Shown here one piece after another: positions 42,382 through 51,518 of a stretch of DNA of 64,000 nt. The stretch comes from Candidatus Polarisedimenticolaceae bacterium (GTDB taxonomy: Bacteria; Acidobacteriota; Polarisedimenticolia; Polarisedimenticolales; DASRJG01). The notes under the pieces are model-generated. The model was not told the origin of the DNA, made no database searches, and worked only from the letters and a program-made list of their open reading frames with translations. How positions within the stretch are numbered: the stretch's first letter is position 1; each line of letters begins with the position of its first letter. Made by a program: the position numbers and the translations under genes. Location: contig DASUCV010000023.1 of assembly GCA_036275915.1 (NCBI GenBank), positions 1 through 64,000 of the forward strand, read 5' to 3'.

Positions 42382-43256
42382 CGGCTGTCGAAGACCCGCG
42401 CCGAATTCTCCCAAAGAATGGCGCGCCGAGCGTCATCGGGAAGATCGAGCGCGAGAAAATCGATGACGTTCCTTCGCAGATCCTCGACGCCCGGGCTCGG
42501 CCAGTCGGATCCCCACAAACAACGACCGGCGAGGTCAGTAAGGCGCGGCACGTAGTCGAGCATCCGCTTCGGCGGTATTCCCGATAGGTCGAGCATGAAG
42601 TTGGGATGCCGCCGTACGAGGAACATCGCAGTGCGGCCGTGCAATGGACGCCCCGCGTGCGCGAGGATGACTTTCAGCTTCGGGAAGTCGACGCCGACGT
42701 CGTCGGCGGGCAACGGGTCCGCGTAGGTGTTGCGTGCGCCGGGAAAGATCGACGTCCCGGTGTGGATCATGACCGGCACCGAACGTTCCTGCGCGACACG
42801 CCAGACATCGCCGATGCCTGAGCCTTCGCCGCCGGTGCGATAGGCGTTCACCTGGAAAAGCTGGTGCGGTGGATGGATCTTGAGCGCGCGGATGCCGAGA
42901 TCGAGCACGCGCTCGGTCTCGCCCGCGGGATCGTCAGTGAAGCGGGGGTTCACAGAGCCGAACGCGATGAGACGATCGGGCGCTTCGCCGCACCAGCGTG
43001 CGCACCAATCGTTGACCTCTGCTGTAAACCCCATGACGTCCGGCGCGACGTAGTTGATGATCGCCGCGCGCTCGATGCCGGAGCGGTCCATGTGCTCGAG
43101 AAACGCCTTGGGTTTCGCCATGAACGACGCGATGAGGCCGAGGTCGCCCCTGCCGTGCTCCATCGCCGCGGCGACCGAGGGAGGATGCATCTCCCACGGT
43201 TGAATGTGGACGTGGACATCACAGACGCGGTAGCCGTCGATCACGGCGTCACGCAT
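42378..43256 (-). CDS. Amidohydrolase 2 family metal-dependent hydrolase
   Basis: The 292-residue TIM-barrel hydrolase has the N-terminal metal motif CDVHVHIQ, then LKIHPPHQLFQVN, VMIHTGTSIFPGAR, a His in LAHAGRP and the C-terminal WGSDWPSPG with the catalytic Asp. This is the ACMSD/amidohydrolase_2 signature, covering decarboxylases and hydrolases of aromatic or heterocyclic acids. It overlaps the end of the 3-hydroxybutyryl-CoA dehydrogenase gene by 8 bases and is probably co-transcribed. Substrate unknown. Confidence 0.8.
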   Translation of the reverse strand: MRDAVIDGYRVCDVHVHIQPWEMHPPSVAAAMEHGRGDLGLIASFMAKPKAFLEHMDRSGIERAAIINYVAPDVMGFTAEVNDWCARWCGEAPDRLIAFGSVNPRFTDDPAGETERVLDLGIRALKIHPPHQLFQVNAYRTGGEGSGIGDVWRVAQERSVPVMIHTGTSIFPGARNTYADPLPADDVGVDFPKLKVILAHAGRPLHGRTAMFLVRRHPNFMLDLSGIPPKRMLDYVPRLTDLAGRCLWGSDWPSPGVEDLRRNVIDFLALDLPDDARRAILWENSARVFDSR

Positions 43257-44106
43257 CCCAACGGTAGAACCCCTGCCCCGACTTCTTGCCGAGCTTGCCC
43301 TCCGCCACCATCCGCCGCATGAGGTCGGGGACGCGGAACGCGTCGGACTTCAGCTCGCGATGGAGGTGCTCCGCGATCGCGAGGCGCACGTCGAGACCAA
43401 CGAGATCGGTGAGGCGGAGCGGCCCCATGGGGTGGCGATAGCCGAGCGTCATCGCCTTGTCGATGTCCTCGGCGGTGCCGACCTCCTGCTCGAGCATCCG
43501 TATCGCCTCGAGACCGAGGAGGACGCCGAGGCGGCTCGTCGCGAAGCCGGGCGTATCGCGCACGACGATCGGGTCCTTTCCCATCTTGCGGCCGACCTCG
43601 ACGGCGGAATTGACCGTGGCGTCGGAGGTCGGCTCCGCGCGCACGACTTCGAGGAGCGCCATGACGGGGACGGGATTGAAGAAGTGCATGCCGACGACGC
43701 GATCGGGGCGCTTCGTCGCGGCGGCGAGCTTGCCGATGGGAAGGGACGACGTGTTGCTCGCGAGGATCGCGCCCTTCGGTGCGGCCTTGTCCATCTCGCC
43801 GAAGATCTTCGTCTTGAGATCGAGCGACTCGGGCGCGGCCTCGACGACGAGGTCGGAGCCGTCGGCGCCTTCGGCGAGCGTTCCTGCCGGCGCGATGCGC
43901 TCGGCGATGCGGTCGCGCTCGGCCGTTTCGATCTTGCCCTTGTCGACGAGCGTTTGAAGCGCATCGCGGATTGCGTTCAGGCCGCGCGCCAGCGCTTGCG
44001 CGTCCGCATCCACGATCTTGACGTCGTAGCCGGCCGCCGCAGCGGCCTGCGCGATGCCGCGTCCCATCGTTCCGGCGCCGATGACGGCGATTGTCTTGAT
44101 CTCCAT
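43249..44106 (-). CDS. 3-hydroxyacyl-CoA (3-hydroxybutyryl-CoA) dehydrogenase
   Basis: The 285-residue stand-alone enzyme oxidises L-3-hydroxyacyl-CoA with NAD+. The NAD-binding motif is AVIGAGTMGRGIAQAAAAAG, followed by ASNTSSLPIGKLAAATKRPDRVVGMHFFNPVPVM with the catalytic His, TPGFATSRLG and the C-terminal GYRHPMGPLRLTDLVGLD. The size equals that of Hbd/PaaH enzymes of butyryl-CoA and related pathways. It lies divergent from a fused dehydrogenase/hydratase, suggesting a local fatty- or organic-acid module. Confidence 0.92.
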   Translation of the reverse strand: MEIKTIAVIGAGTMGRGIAQAAAAAGYDVKIVDADAQALARGLNAIRDALQTLVDKGKIETAERDRIAERIAPAGTLAEGADGSDLVVEAAPESLDLKTKIFGEMDKAAPKGAILASNTSSLPIGKLAAATKRPDRVVGMHFFNPVPVMALLEVVRAEPTSDATVNSAVEVGRKMGKDPIVVRDTPGFATSRLGVLLGLEAIRMLEQEVGTAEDIDKAMTLGYRHPMGPLRLTDLVGLDVRLAIAEHLHRELKSDAFRVPDLMRRMVAEGKLGKKSGQGFYRWDA

Positions 44107-44130
44107 CTGCGGAGTGTAACGTACGGCCCG

Positions 44131-44466
44131 GTGAAAGACCTCGGCGCCTTCCTCGCGCACCTTCTCCTGCTCGCCTTCGGCGTGGCGATGGTTCTGAGCG
44201 CCGGGCGGCTCGAAGCGGAAGGGCGCCTCGTCGAGGCCAAGCGCACCGCGAGGCGCGGTGGCTGGATGGCCGCGGTCGGTGCGCCGGTCGGTGCGGTCGG
44301 CGCGGCGACCTTGCCGGCCTACGGGGCGTTCGTCGCGATCGCACTTCTCGTCTCGGGATTCGCGGCGTGGCTCGCGGGGCTTTCCGGCAAGCCCCGTCCG
44401 ACCGGATGGGCGGCGGCGGTCTTGCTCTTCGTGGGCGTCGTCGTCGCGATCGCGTCCGTGCGCTAG
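44131..44466 (+). CDS. Small membrane protein of unknown function
   Basis: This 111-residue reading frame starts at GTG 44131, 24 bases from the divergent dehydrogenase gene. It is almost entirely hydrophobic: three to four helices at about 5-22, 42-60, 60-80 and 88-110, with a positively charged loop RLVEAKRTARRG. The hydrophobic and positive-inside pattern and coding bias support a real protein. No motif is recognised. It precedes the fused dehydrogenase/hydratase gene by 31 bases. No clear ribosome binding site is seen. Confidence 0.5.
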   Translation: MKDLGAFLAHLLLLAFGVAMVLSAGRLEAEGRLVEAKRTARRGGWMAAVGAPVGAVGAATLPAYGAFVAIALLVSGFAAWLAGLSGKPRPTGWAAAVLLFVGVVVAIASVR

Positions 44467-44497
44467 ACTGCGGTCTTCGGCTCGAGGGTTCATTTCC

Positions 44498-46528
44498 ATG
44501 AAGAAGATCCGTCAGATCGCCGTCATCGGCGCCGGCAACATGGGGAGCGGCATCGCCCAGAAGGCCGCGACCGAGGGATTCCCCGTCGTGCTCGTCGATC
44601 TCGACGACGCCAAGGTCACGCGAGGCCTCGGCATCATCGACGAGACGCTCAAGCAGGGAGTCGAGCGCAAGGTGTTCCGTCCCGACGACGCGAAGGCGAT
44701 TCGCGAGCGGATCTCGGGCACGTCCGACTGGTCGCGTCTCGCCGACATCGATCTCGTGATCGAGGCGGTGTTCGAGGACCTCGAGGTGAAGCGCTCGGTC
44801 TTCACGCGGCTCGAGGAGGTGTGCCGGCCCGATGCGCTCCTCGCGACGAACACGTCGTCGTTCGCGGTGAGCGACCTCGCGCGCGGGATGAAGCATCCCG
44901 AGCGGATCCTCGGGCTCCACTACTTCTACCACCCCGCGAAGAACCGCCTCGTCGAGGTGATCGCCGGCGAGGCGACGTCGCCCGAGGCGTTCGACCTGGC
45001 GTGGACCGCGCAAGAGATGATGGGCAAGACGCCGATCCGCTCCGCCGACGCGTCGGGGTTCATCGTCAACCGGTTCTTCGTGCCGTGGCTCAACGAGGCC
45101 GTGCGCCTGCTCGAGGAAGGAGCCGGCGACATCCCGACGATCGAGGCGGCGGCGAAGACGACGTTCGGCGTCGGCATGGGCCCGTTCGAGCTGATGAACG
45201 TCACCGGCGTGCCGATCGCGCTTCACGCCGCGGAGACGCTGGGCCGCGCGTTCGGTCCTCTTTACGAGCCGGCCGCGCTGTTGAAGTCGCAGGTCGCGTC
45301 CGGGAAGCTGTGGGACCTTTCCGGGACGGCCGATCCTTCGAAAGCCGACGCCGTCTCCGCTCGCCTTCTCGCGGTGACGTTCCTCGTCGCGACGTCGCTC
45401 GTCGACGAGGAGGTCGGCACGATCGAGGACACCGACATCGGCGCGCGCGTCGGCCTCCGGTGGCCGCGCGGGCCGTTCGAGATGATCAACAAGTTCGGCA
45501 TCATGGAGGCCGGCGATCTCGTCGGCCAGTTCGGGGGCGCGTGGGGGGTGGCCGTCCCCGGCATGCTCTCGCTCCAGTGGCGCTCGCGCACGCCGTTCAC
45601 CTTCCAGCTCGTCAAGAGCGAGGTGAAGGACGGCGTCGCGACGCTGACCGTCAACCGGCCCGACGCGATGAACGCGCTCAACGAGAAGGTCGTGGCGCAG
45701 CTCCACGAGGCGTTCCAGGCGGCCGCTGCCGATCCGAAGGTCAAGGGCATCGTCATCGCGGGAGCCGGCAAGGCGTTCATCGCCGGCGCCGACATCCGCT
45801 TCTTCGTGCGCAACATGGAGTCGGGCGATCTCAAGCGCATCGTCGACTTCACGCGCGCCGGGCATGCGCTCCTCCATGACATCGACGCCTGTCCCAAGCC
45901 GGTCGTCGCGCGCCTCCATGGGCTCGCGCTCGGCGGCGGGCTCGAGCTGGCGTGCGCGTGCGACACCCTCATCGCGACGCCGCGGGCGAGCTTCGCGTTC
46001 CCCGAGACGGGGATCGGGATCTACCCCGGCCTCGGCGGGACGCAGCGCCCGACGCGGCGCATCGGGATCGGTCTCACGCGCTGGCTCGTCATGTCCGGCC
46101 ACACGCTCACCGCGGACGAGGCGGCCGCGATCGGTTTCGTCGACGCCGTCGTCCCCCACGAGGAGCTCGACGCCGCCTGCCGCCAGGCGATCGTCCGCGG
46201 GGCTTCGCCTTCGCCGAAGGCGTCGCTGTCGGCGCGCCACCTCGCACTCGAGGCGTTCTTCGCCGGGAACGACGCCGAGACGCTCCGCCTCGGCAAGGCC
46301 GATACCGGCGGCGACGAGGCGCTCGGCAAGGCGATGAAGCGTGTCGGCTTCAAGGCGCCGATCGCCCTCCGCCTCGCCGGCAAGCTCATCGAGAGCGGGG
46401 CCTCGCTCCCGCTCGAGGACGGTCTCGCGCTCGAGCTCGCCCATCTCGAGGAGATCTTCTCGACCAAGGACGCGTACGAGGGACTGTCGACGCTGGGGAA
46501 GAAGGCGCCGGTCTTCCAGGGGCGTTAG
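44498..46528 (+). CDS. Fused 3-hydroxyacyl-CoA dehydrogenase / enoyl-CoA hydratase
   Basis: The 676-residue bifunctional beta-oxidation enzyme carries the dehydrogenase first. NAD motif AVIGAGNMGSGIAQKAATEG and HYFYHPAKNRLVEV lie in residues 1-190, and helical dehydrogenase domains continue to about 375. A crotonase domain (about 385-640) has RPDAMNALNE, GAGKAFIAGADIRFF and LALGGGLELACACD, with FPETGIGIYPGLGGTQ containing the catalytic Glu. This order is the reverse of E. coli FadB/FadJ and resembles archaeal and some bacterial crotonyl-CoA hydratase/3-hydroxybutyryl-CoA dehydrogenases. ATG at 44498. Confidence 0.9.
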   Translation: MKKIRQIAVIGAGNMGSGIAQKAATEGFPVVLVDLDDAKVTRGLGIIDETLKQGVERKVFRPDDAKAIRERISGTSDWSRLADIDLVIEAVFEDLEVKRSVFTRLEEVCRPDALLATNTSSFAVSDLARGMKHPERILGLHYFYHPAKNRLVEVIAGEATSPEAFDLAWTAQEMMGKTPIRSADASGFIVNRFFVPWLNEAVRLLEEGAGDIPTIEAAAKTTFGVGMGPFELMNVTGVPIALHAAETLGRAFGPLYEPAALLKSQVASGKLWDLSGTADPSKADAVSARLLAVTFLVATSLVDEEVGTIEDTDIGARVGLRWPRGPFEMINKFGIMEAGDLVGQFGGAWGVAVPGMLSLQWRSRTPFTFQLVKSEVKDGVATLTVNRPDAMNALNEKVVAQLHEAFQAAAADPKVKGIVIAGAGKAFIAGADIRFFVRNMESGDLKRIVDFTRAGHALLHDIDACPKPVVARLHGLALGGGLELACACDTLIATPRASFAFPETGIGIYPGLGGTQRPTRRIGIGLTRWLVMSGHTLTADEAAAIGFVDAVVPHEELDAACRQAIVRGASPSPKASLSARHLALEAFFAGNDAETLRLGKADTGGDEALGKAMKRVGFKAPIALRLAGKLIESGASLPLEDGLALELAHLEEIFSTKDAYEGLSTLGKKAPVFQGR

Positions 46529-47539
46529 TTGCTCGATCAACTCGTCGAGCTGCTCGCGCGGGCGTTCGACGCGCTCGGCCTCAACGGCACCCGCCTGCGG
46601 TGGAAGTGGAACCGGCGGCGGCGCGAGCTGGGCGAGTCCGGCCTCAAGGCCGAGATGGTCGTCCGCTCCACCCAGGTCGCCTACAAGATGTGCCCGTCGT
46701 GCCGAGCGCTCGTCCCGCGGCACGTGCGCCGCTGCACCGAGTGCGGGGCGACGCTCGCCGACGTGCGCGCGCCCGGGATCACCCGCGTCATCGAGAACTT
46801 GATCCCCGGAGCGACCGCGACGACCGCCGCGATCCTGCTCGCGAACACGCTGATGTTCGCCCTCTGTCTCCTCCGTCCCTTCACGGCCGACGGATACGAC
46901 CCCGGCCCGCCGTTCACCCGGCTCTTGCGCTTCGACCTCCCGACGCTCGTTCTCTACGGCTCCGGCCTCAGCCCTCTGACGACTCAGTTTCACGAGTGGT
47001 GGCGGATCATCACGCCGGTCTTCCTCCACGGAGGCCTGCTCCACTTCCTGTTCAATTCCCTAGCGCTCGTCAGGCTCGGCCCGCTCGTCGAGGAGGAATT
47101 CGGGACCGAGCGCCTCGCGACCATCTACGTCGTGACCGGCATCGCCGGCAGCGCGATGAGCCAGCTCGTTCGCCCGGTCCAAACCGTCGGCGCTTCCGGC
47201 GCCCTGTGCGGCCTCCTCGGCCTTCTTCTGGTCCACGGCTGGCGCCTCGGCGGTGCCTACGGCTCGCGTCTCAAATCCGTGATGCTTCAGAACACGGTTC
47301 TCATGGTGGGCATGAGCTTCCTGCCCGGCATCGACTGGCTCAACCACCTCGGTGGATTCCTCGCGGGGTGCGCGCTCGCCTTGATCGTTCCGTCGGGCTC
47401 GTTCCGCAGCCGCGCGACGGAAGGCGTCTGGATCATTCTCGCGTGGCTCTCGATCGCCGCAGTGCTCGCGTCGTTTTACTTCATGTCGAAGCTCGGGGTG
47501 CGGGACGTCGGGCTTCTGCCCCCTCGCTTTTTCCATTGA
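46529..47539 (+). CDS. Rhomboid family intramembrane serine protease with zinc-ribbon N-terminus
   Basis: The 336-residue protein begins with a basic helix, then a zinc ribbon (CPSCRALVPRHVRRCTECG, about 55-73). Six to seven membrane helices follow. The first loop contains FHEWWRIITPVFLHGGLLHFLFN, the catalytic serine is in GASGALCG, and the catalytic histidine is in NHLGGFLAG, so the Ser-His dyad looks complete. The TTG at 46529 directly follows the previous stop codon; ATG 42 codons later would cut only the basic helix. Its stop overlaps the next gene start (TTGA). Substrates unknown. Confidence 0.85.
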   Translation: MLDQLVELLARAFDALGLNGTRLRWKWNRRRRELGESGLKAEMVVRSTQVAYKMCPSCRALVPRHVRRCTECGATLADVRAPGITRVIENLIPGATATTAAILLANTLMFALCLLRPFTADGYDPGPPFTRLLRFDLPTLVLYGSGLSPLTTQFHEWWRIITPVFLHGGLLHFLFNSLALVRLGPLVEEEFGTERLATIYVVTGIAGSAMSQLVRPVQTVGASGALCGLLGLLLVHGWRLGGAYGSRLKSVMLQNTVLMVGMSFLPGIDWLNHLGGFLAGCALALIVPSGSFRSRATEGVWIILAWLSIAAVLASFYFMSKLGVRDVGLLPPRFFH

Positions 47540-48498
47540 GGCCGCTCCGGATCGGCCTCGCGGGGCTCGGGATCCACGGCCGCCGCTACGCCGATCACCT
47601 GCTCGCCGGCGACGTTCCGGGCGCCGCGCTCGGCGCCGTCTCCAGGAGCGACCGCCGCGAGGGATCGCTCTTCGCGCTCCAGAACGCCGTCGCCTTCGCG
47701 CACGACCCGCACGAGCTGGCGACTCTTCCGGGGCTCGACGCGGTCGCGATCGCCCTCCCGCCCGACCTGCATCCGCCGGTGGCGATCGCGTGCCTCGAGG
47801 CGGGCCGTCCGGTCCTCGTCGAGAAGCCGCTGGCGCCCGATGCCGCCTCGGCCGAGCGCATCGCCCTCGCCGCGGAGCGGACGGGAACGCCGCTCATGGT
47901 CGCGCACACGCTGCGCTTCGATCCGCTGATCGCCGCCGTGCGCGACGAAGCACGCCGGATCGGCCGCCTCCGCATGCTCGCCCTCAGCCAGCGCTTCGAG
48001 CCGGCGGGACGCTCGTGGATCGACACACCGGGGAGGGGCGGAACGATCCTCAACACCGCCGTTCATTCGTTCGACCTCCTGCGGTTCCTGACCGGCGCGG
48101 AGATCGTCTCGGTCACGGGCGCGTCACGGCGCGTCGTGACCCGGGACACCGAGGACGAGCTCGCCGCCGTCGTCACGCTCGAGCCCGGCGGCCTCCTCGC
48201 GACCGTCGACAATGCACGCACCACCGGCGGCAGGAGCGGCCGGATCGAGATCGTGGGCGAGCAGGCGCAAGTCCGCGCCGACTTCGTCCACCGGGAACTG
48301 GCCCGCATCGAGGGCCGGACGGTCCTGCCGCTCGGGGTCTGGCCTCCGGTCCCGACGGTGGCCGCGATGCTCGCCGCGTTCGTGCGCTGTCTGCGGGAGG
48401 ACGCGCCGATGCCCGTGACCGCCCGGGACGGCGCCGCCGCAGTGCGCGCGTGCGATCTCGCGTATGCTTCGATTCCCGCCCGGATTGGGCGGGATTGA
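47536..48498 (+). CDS. Gfo/Idh/MocA family oxidoreductase
   Basis: The 320-residue NAD(P)-dependent oxidoreductase starts RPLRIGLAGLGIHGRRYADH with the dinucleotide-binding glycines. It has the family motif LVEKPLAPDAASAERI (catalytic-site lysine) and a C-terminal beta-sheet domain with GGTILNTAVHSFDLLRFLTG, containing the conserved His. These enzymes act on sugars, inositols or related polyols; substrate cannot be told. The TTG start overlaps the rhomboid stop. This is the last gene before the glutamate dehydrogenase promoter. Confidence 0.82.
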   Translation: MRPLRIGLAGLGIHGRRYADHLLAGDVPGAALGAVSRSDRREGSLFALQNAVAFAHDPHELATLPGLDAVAIALPPDLHPPVAIACLEAGRPVLVEKPLAPDAASAERIALAAERTGTPLMVAHTLRFDPLIAAVRDEARRIGRLRMLALSQRFEPAGRSWIDTPGRGGTILNTAVHSFDLLRFLTGAEIVSVTGASRRVVTRDTEDELAAVVTLEPGGLLATVDNARTTGGRSGRIEIVGEQAQVRADFVHRELARIEGRTVLPLGVWPPVPTVAAMLAAFVRCLREDAPMPVTARDGAAAVRACDLAYASIPARIGRD

Positions 48499-48500
48499 TC

Positions 48501-48530
48501 TTGACGGTCCTTCGCGGCGGGGTGGATCAT
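48501..48530 (+). promoter_or_regulatory. Sigma70-type promoter of the glutamate dehydrogenase gene
   Basis: TTGACG (48501-48506), an 18-base spacer, GATCAT (48525-48530). The -35 box matches those found at 7699 and 61292. It lies in an 85-base gap between a converging tail and the gene start. Confidence 0.5.
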
Positions 48531-48575
48531 CTCAGACCACCAAGCGGATGAGACGCTCCGCTATCGTCTGAGGAG
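48531..48575 (+). promoter_or_regulatory. Structured leader of the glutamate dehydrogenase mRNA
   Basis: CTCAGAC (48531-48537) can pair with GTCTGAG (48566-48572), and AGCGG (48543-48547) with CCGCT (48558-48562) inside. The outer stem covers the start of the Shine-Dalgarno sequence AGGAG at 48571-48575. This is a possible translation control hairpin. No known riboswitch family is recognised. Confidence 0.4.
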
Positions 48576-48583
48576 AACGCGCT

Positions 48584-49855
48584 ATGGCCGCAATTGGAGA
48601 GCGTCCGATGACCGATCACAACCCGTTCCACATCGCTCAGCGCCAGCTCGACGAGGCGGCAAGGATCCTGAAGCTGGATCCCGCGATCCACGAGTTCTTG
48701 CGCTGGCCGGTGCGCGAGATGCACGTTACGCTGCCGGTCAAGATGGACGACGGCACCACGAAGGTGTTCCACGGGTTCCGCGTCCAGTACAACGACTCGC
48801 GCGGCCCAACGAAGGGCGGGATCCGGTTCCACCCGGACGAGACGGTCGACACGGTCCGCGCGCTCGCGGCCTGGATGACGTGGAAGACCTCCGTCGTCGA
48901 CATCCCGCTCGGCGGCGGCAAGGGCGGCATCATTTGCAACCCGAAGGAGATGTCCCCGGCCGAGCTCGAGCGGCTCTCGCGCGCCTACGTCCGGCAGATC
49001 GGGCGGATGATCGGCCTGTTCGAGGACGTTCCCGCGCCCGACGTCTACACGACGCCGCAGATCATGGCGTGGATGATGGACGAGTACTCGTTCATGAAGG
49101 GCCACAACGAGTTCGGCGTCATCACCGGCAAGCCGCTCGCCCTCGGCGGCTCGAAGGGCCGCGGCGACGCGACGGCGCGCGGCGGCATCTTCTGCGTCCG
49201 TGAGGCTGCGAAGGCGCTCAAGATCGAGCTCAAGGGCGCGAGCGCGGCGATCCAGGGCTACGGCAACGCGGGCTCGTTCGCGCACAAGCTCGGCCAGGAG
49301 ATGCTCGGCCTCAAGATCGTCGCCGTCTCCGACTCGCGCGGCGGCATCGTCAACATGGACGGCCTCGACGCGACCGAGGTCCAGAAGTTCAAGGAGCAGA
49401 CCGGCTCCGTCGTCGGCTTCCCCGGCAGCAAGCCGATCACGAACGAGGCCCTTCTCGAGCTGAACGTGACGGTCCTGTTCCCTTCCGCCCTCGAGAACGT
49501 CATCACGTCCGAGAACGCCGGCCGCATCAAGGCCAAGATCCAGGCCGAGCTGGCGAACGGACCGACGACCCCGGAAGCGGACGTCATCCTGCACGCCGCG
49601 AACGTCTACGTGATCCCCGACTTCCTCTGCAACGCCGGTGGCGTGACCGTCTCCTACTTCGAGATGGTGCAGAACGCCTACCAGTACTACTGGGAGGAAG
49701 GCGAGGTGCACAAGCGCCTCGACACCAAGATGACCGCCGCGTTCCACGCCGTCCACGACATGGCGCGCCGGTACAACGTCCACAACCGGCTCGCGGCGTA
49801 CCTCGTCTCGGTGAGCCGGGTGGCGGAGGCGGTGAGGTTGAGGGGCTGGGCCTGA
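48584..49855 (+). CDS. gdhA: Glutamate dehydrogenase
   Basis: The 423-residue enzyme interconverts glutamate and 2-oxoglutarate plus ammonia. Substrate-binding motifs are [19 protein letters not shown] and [16 protein letters not shown] with the catalytic lysine; [19 protein letters not shown] follows. The NAD(P)-binding part shows [14 protein letters not shown], and [16 protein letters not shown] lies near the end. Length and motifs fit the hexameric small GDH class. ATG at 48584 follows GAGGAG by 8 bases. A second ATG at codon 9 is a weaker alternative. An intrinsic terminator follows, inside the 3' end of the convergent peptidase gene. Confidence 0.95.
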   Translation: MAAIGERPMTDHNPFHIAQRQLDEAARILKLDPAIHEFLRWPVREMHVTLPVKMDDGTTKVFHGFRVQYNDSRGPTKGGIRFHPDETVDTVRALAAWMTWKTSVVDIPLGGGKGGIICNPKEMSPAELERLSRAYVRQIGRMIGLFEDVPAPDVYTTPQIMAWMMDEYSFMKGHNEFGVITGKPLALGGSKGRGDATARGGIFCVREAAKALKIELKGASAAIQGYGNAGSFAHKLGQEMLGLKIVAVSDSRGGIVNMDGLDATEVQKFKEQTGSVVGFPGSKPITNEALLELNVTVLFPSALENVITSENAGRIKAKIQAELANGPTTPEADVILHAANVYVIPDFLCNAGGVTVSYFEMVQNAYQYYWEEGEVHKRLDTKMTAAFHAVHDMARRYNVHNRLAAYLVSVSRVAEAVRLRGWA

Positions 49856-49864
49856 TCGTCCCGG

Positions 49865-51517
49865 TTACTTCGTCTTGGCTTTGTGCTTCTTGGGGGCCGG
49901 AGATCTCTTCGGCCCCTTTTTCTGTGCCCGCCGCTTTACCATCTTCGGTTTGGACTTCTTCTTCGCCGACTTCGACCGATGTGTTTTCGCCTTGGCAGCG
50001 TGGAATTTCTTTCCCTCGACCACGAGGAGTCGCGGACTATCGAGGGCCTCTGCCATCGCCGCCGCACATGCGGGACAATAGTCTGACACCATGTCGCGCA
50101 TCCGGCAGCGACCCATCGGCCGGTAGAAGTCGGCGCCGCGCTGGTCGGCATTCCCGAGGCACGACTTGGTGTGGTCCTCGACGCTCGTGAATTCGCAACC
50201 CCAGAACGCCCCGAGCGAGAGAAGCTGATCGTCCGGCGGATCGGGATCGCCGTAAAGCTGAACGACCTTGAAGTCATTCTTCGGGTTGTTGTCGATGAAA
50301 TCCGACCGTGCTGCGATGGCGCGCCAAGGTTCGGTCTTGGCCGCGCGGTCCTCCTTCGTCGCCAAGTTCGGGATCGGCGTGACCTTGTCGTAGGCGTCGC
50401 AGCAGATGTACTCGTCGGCAAGGCCCGCGACGACATGTCCCATCTCGTGCGCCGCCGTGACGAGGAACCGATGGACGCTCTCCTTGTGCGATTTCGAGCA
50501 TGCGACGATTCGTTGGTCGCGCCACGCGTGCGCTGTATCGAGATTCAAGTTGCAAATGACGACGACGAGATCGATATGGGTCCATGGCGCGATCTTGCCC
50601 GCGACGTCCATAACAATCTGCGGGTACGGCGTCCCGATGACGTACCGAGTTTTCGTGTCAGTCTTGAAATAGAAGTAGGTGTTCCGCTTTCCGACGCCCG
50701 TCGGCGTCTCGTCGGTGATTCCGGACTCATCGGAAACGACCGTGATCTTGTGAAAGCTGAGAGTACTTGCTCGGCTGCGAAACGGCTGCATGTCACGCAA
50801 GCCGTGTACGAGCGCGTTGGCCAGCGTGTCGAATTCGCGGAGGTCTTGGTTCGTGTGGAATCCGTCCCCCATGATCACGACGTCGAATGACGACTTCGGC
50901 TTCCGACCTGGGTCGAGCGACTGGACGTTCTTGACGTGGCCATGCGGCGCAGGAGTGCCGATCGTGACGGCGAGCGCCGGCGGCGGAGTATTTGGCCTGA
51001 ATTCGAGCGGAACGAGGCCCGGCATCACGCCAAGGCCGCCGAGTACGATCGGGGGAGGCGCCGCCGGAGGCGGCCCAGCGCCGTATTCGAGGTGACCGAA
51101 CATGACGGGGGTTCTCTGAACGAACTTCGCAAGGACACCGCCGCCCCTAACCAGGGCTCGGAAGAGCAGCACGAATCGGCCACCGGGAGGAACCGGAATG
51201 TAGAGCTTCCGGAATTCGCTCGCGACAGGGCCATACCACCTCTGCAGGGCGTCCGGCATATCGTCACGCGGTGACTCGTGGTAGATGGCGTCGCGCGGGC
51301 TGAAGCCATAGCTGGCGATCACGTTGCCAGCGACGTCGATGACCGCTGCCACGAGCTCCTTCACGCCTGCGGACAGCGCGGCCAAGTTCGCATCCGTGAC
51401 CCGTGGAGATCGCGGCTGCACTCCGCCCGGTGCCCGTTCCGCTCGTGCCGCCGCCAAGAGACTGAACGCGGGATCGCCTTCACTCACCAAGAGCGCGAGA
51501 ATCGGATTGGAAGCCAT
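49865..51517 (-). CDS. M64-type metallopeptidase with Lys-rich tail, peptide-cassette partner
   Basis: The 550-residue protein has no signal peptide. Residues about 205-490 match peptidase family M64: VVIMGDGFHTNQDLREF, zinc site HEMGHVVAGLADEY (His357, Glu358, His361), and CRMRDMVSDYCPACAAAMAEAL. About 200 N-terminal residues are unrecognised. The last 45 residues are a Lys/Arg/Pro-rich tail. M64 members include IgA-cleaving peptidases. Here a role in maturing the small peptide encoded upstream is inferred from position. The ATG at 51517 is one base after the radical SAM stop, with GGAGG 10 bases upstream; the in-frame extension inside the radical SAM gene was rejected. Codon bias is weaker than in neighbours. 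Confidence 0.78.
   Translation of the reverse strand: MASNPILALLVSEGDPAFSLLAAARAERAPGGVQPRSPRVTDANLAALSAGVKELVAAVIDVAGNVIASYGFSPRDAIYHESPRDDMPDALQRWYGPVASEFRKLYIPVPPGGRFVLLFRALVRGGGVLAKFVQRTPVMFGHLEYGAGPPPAAPPPIVLGGLGVMPGLVPLEFRPNTPPPALAVTIGTPAPHGHVKNVQSLDPGRKPKSSFDVVIMGDGFHTNQDLREFDTLANALVHGLRDMQPFRSRASTLSFHKITVVSDESGITDETPTGVGKRNTYFYFKTDTKTRYVIGTPYPQIVMDVAGKIAPWTHIDLVVVICNLNLDTAHAWRDQRIVACSKSHKESVHRFLVTAAHEMGHVVAGLADEYICCDAYDKVTPIPNLATKEDRAAKTEPWRAIAARSDFIDNNPKNDFKVVQLYGDPDPPDDQLLSLGAFWGCEFTSVEDHTKSCLGNADQRGADFYRPMGRCRMRDMVSDYCPACAAAMAEALDSPRLLVVEGKKFHAAKAKTHRSKSAKKKSKPKMVKRRAQKKGPKRSPAPKKHKAKTK
49893..49921 (+). terminator. Intrinsic terminator of gdhA, inside the M64 gene
   Basis: Stem GGGGCCG (49893-49899) pairs with CGGCCCC (49910-49916), followed by five T on the plus strand. 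It lies 38 bases after the gdhA stop, within the antisense of the peptidase C-terminal codons. Confidence 0.75.
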
Positions 51518-51518
51518 G

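Noticed and set aside
43241-47044. A 1267-codon open frame on the minus strand across several rightward genes
   Set aside because: It is antisense to well-supported enzymes and rich in Arg, Glu, Asp and Ala with no domain. It arises from high G+C codon bias.
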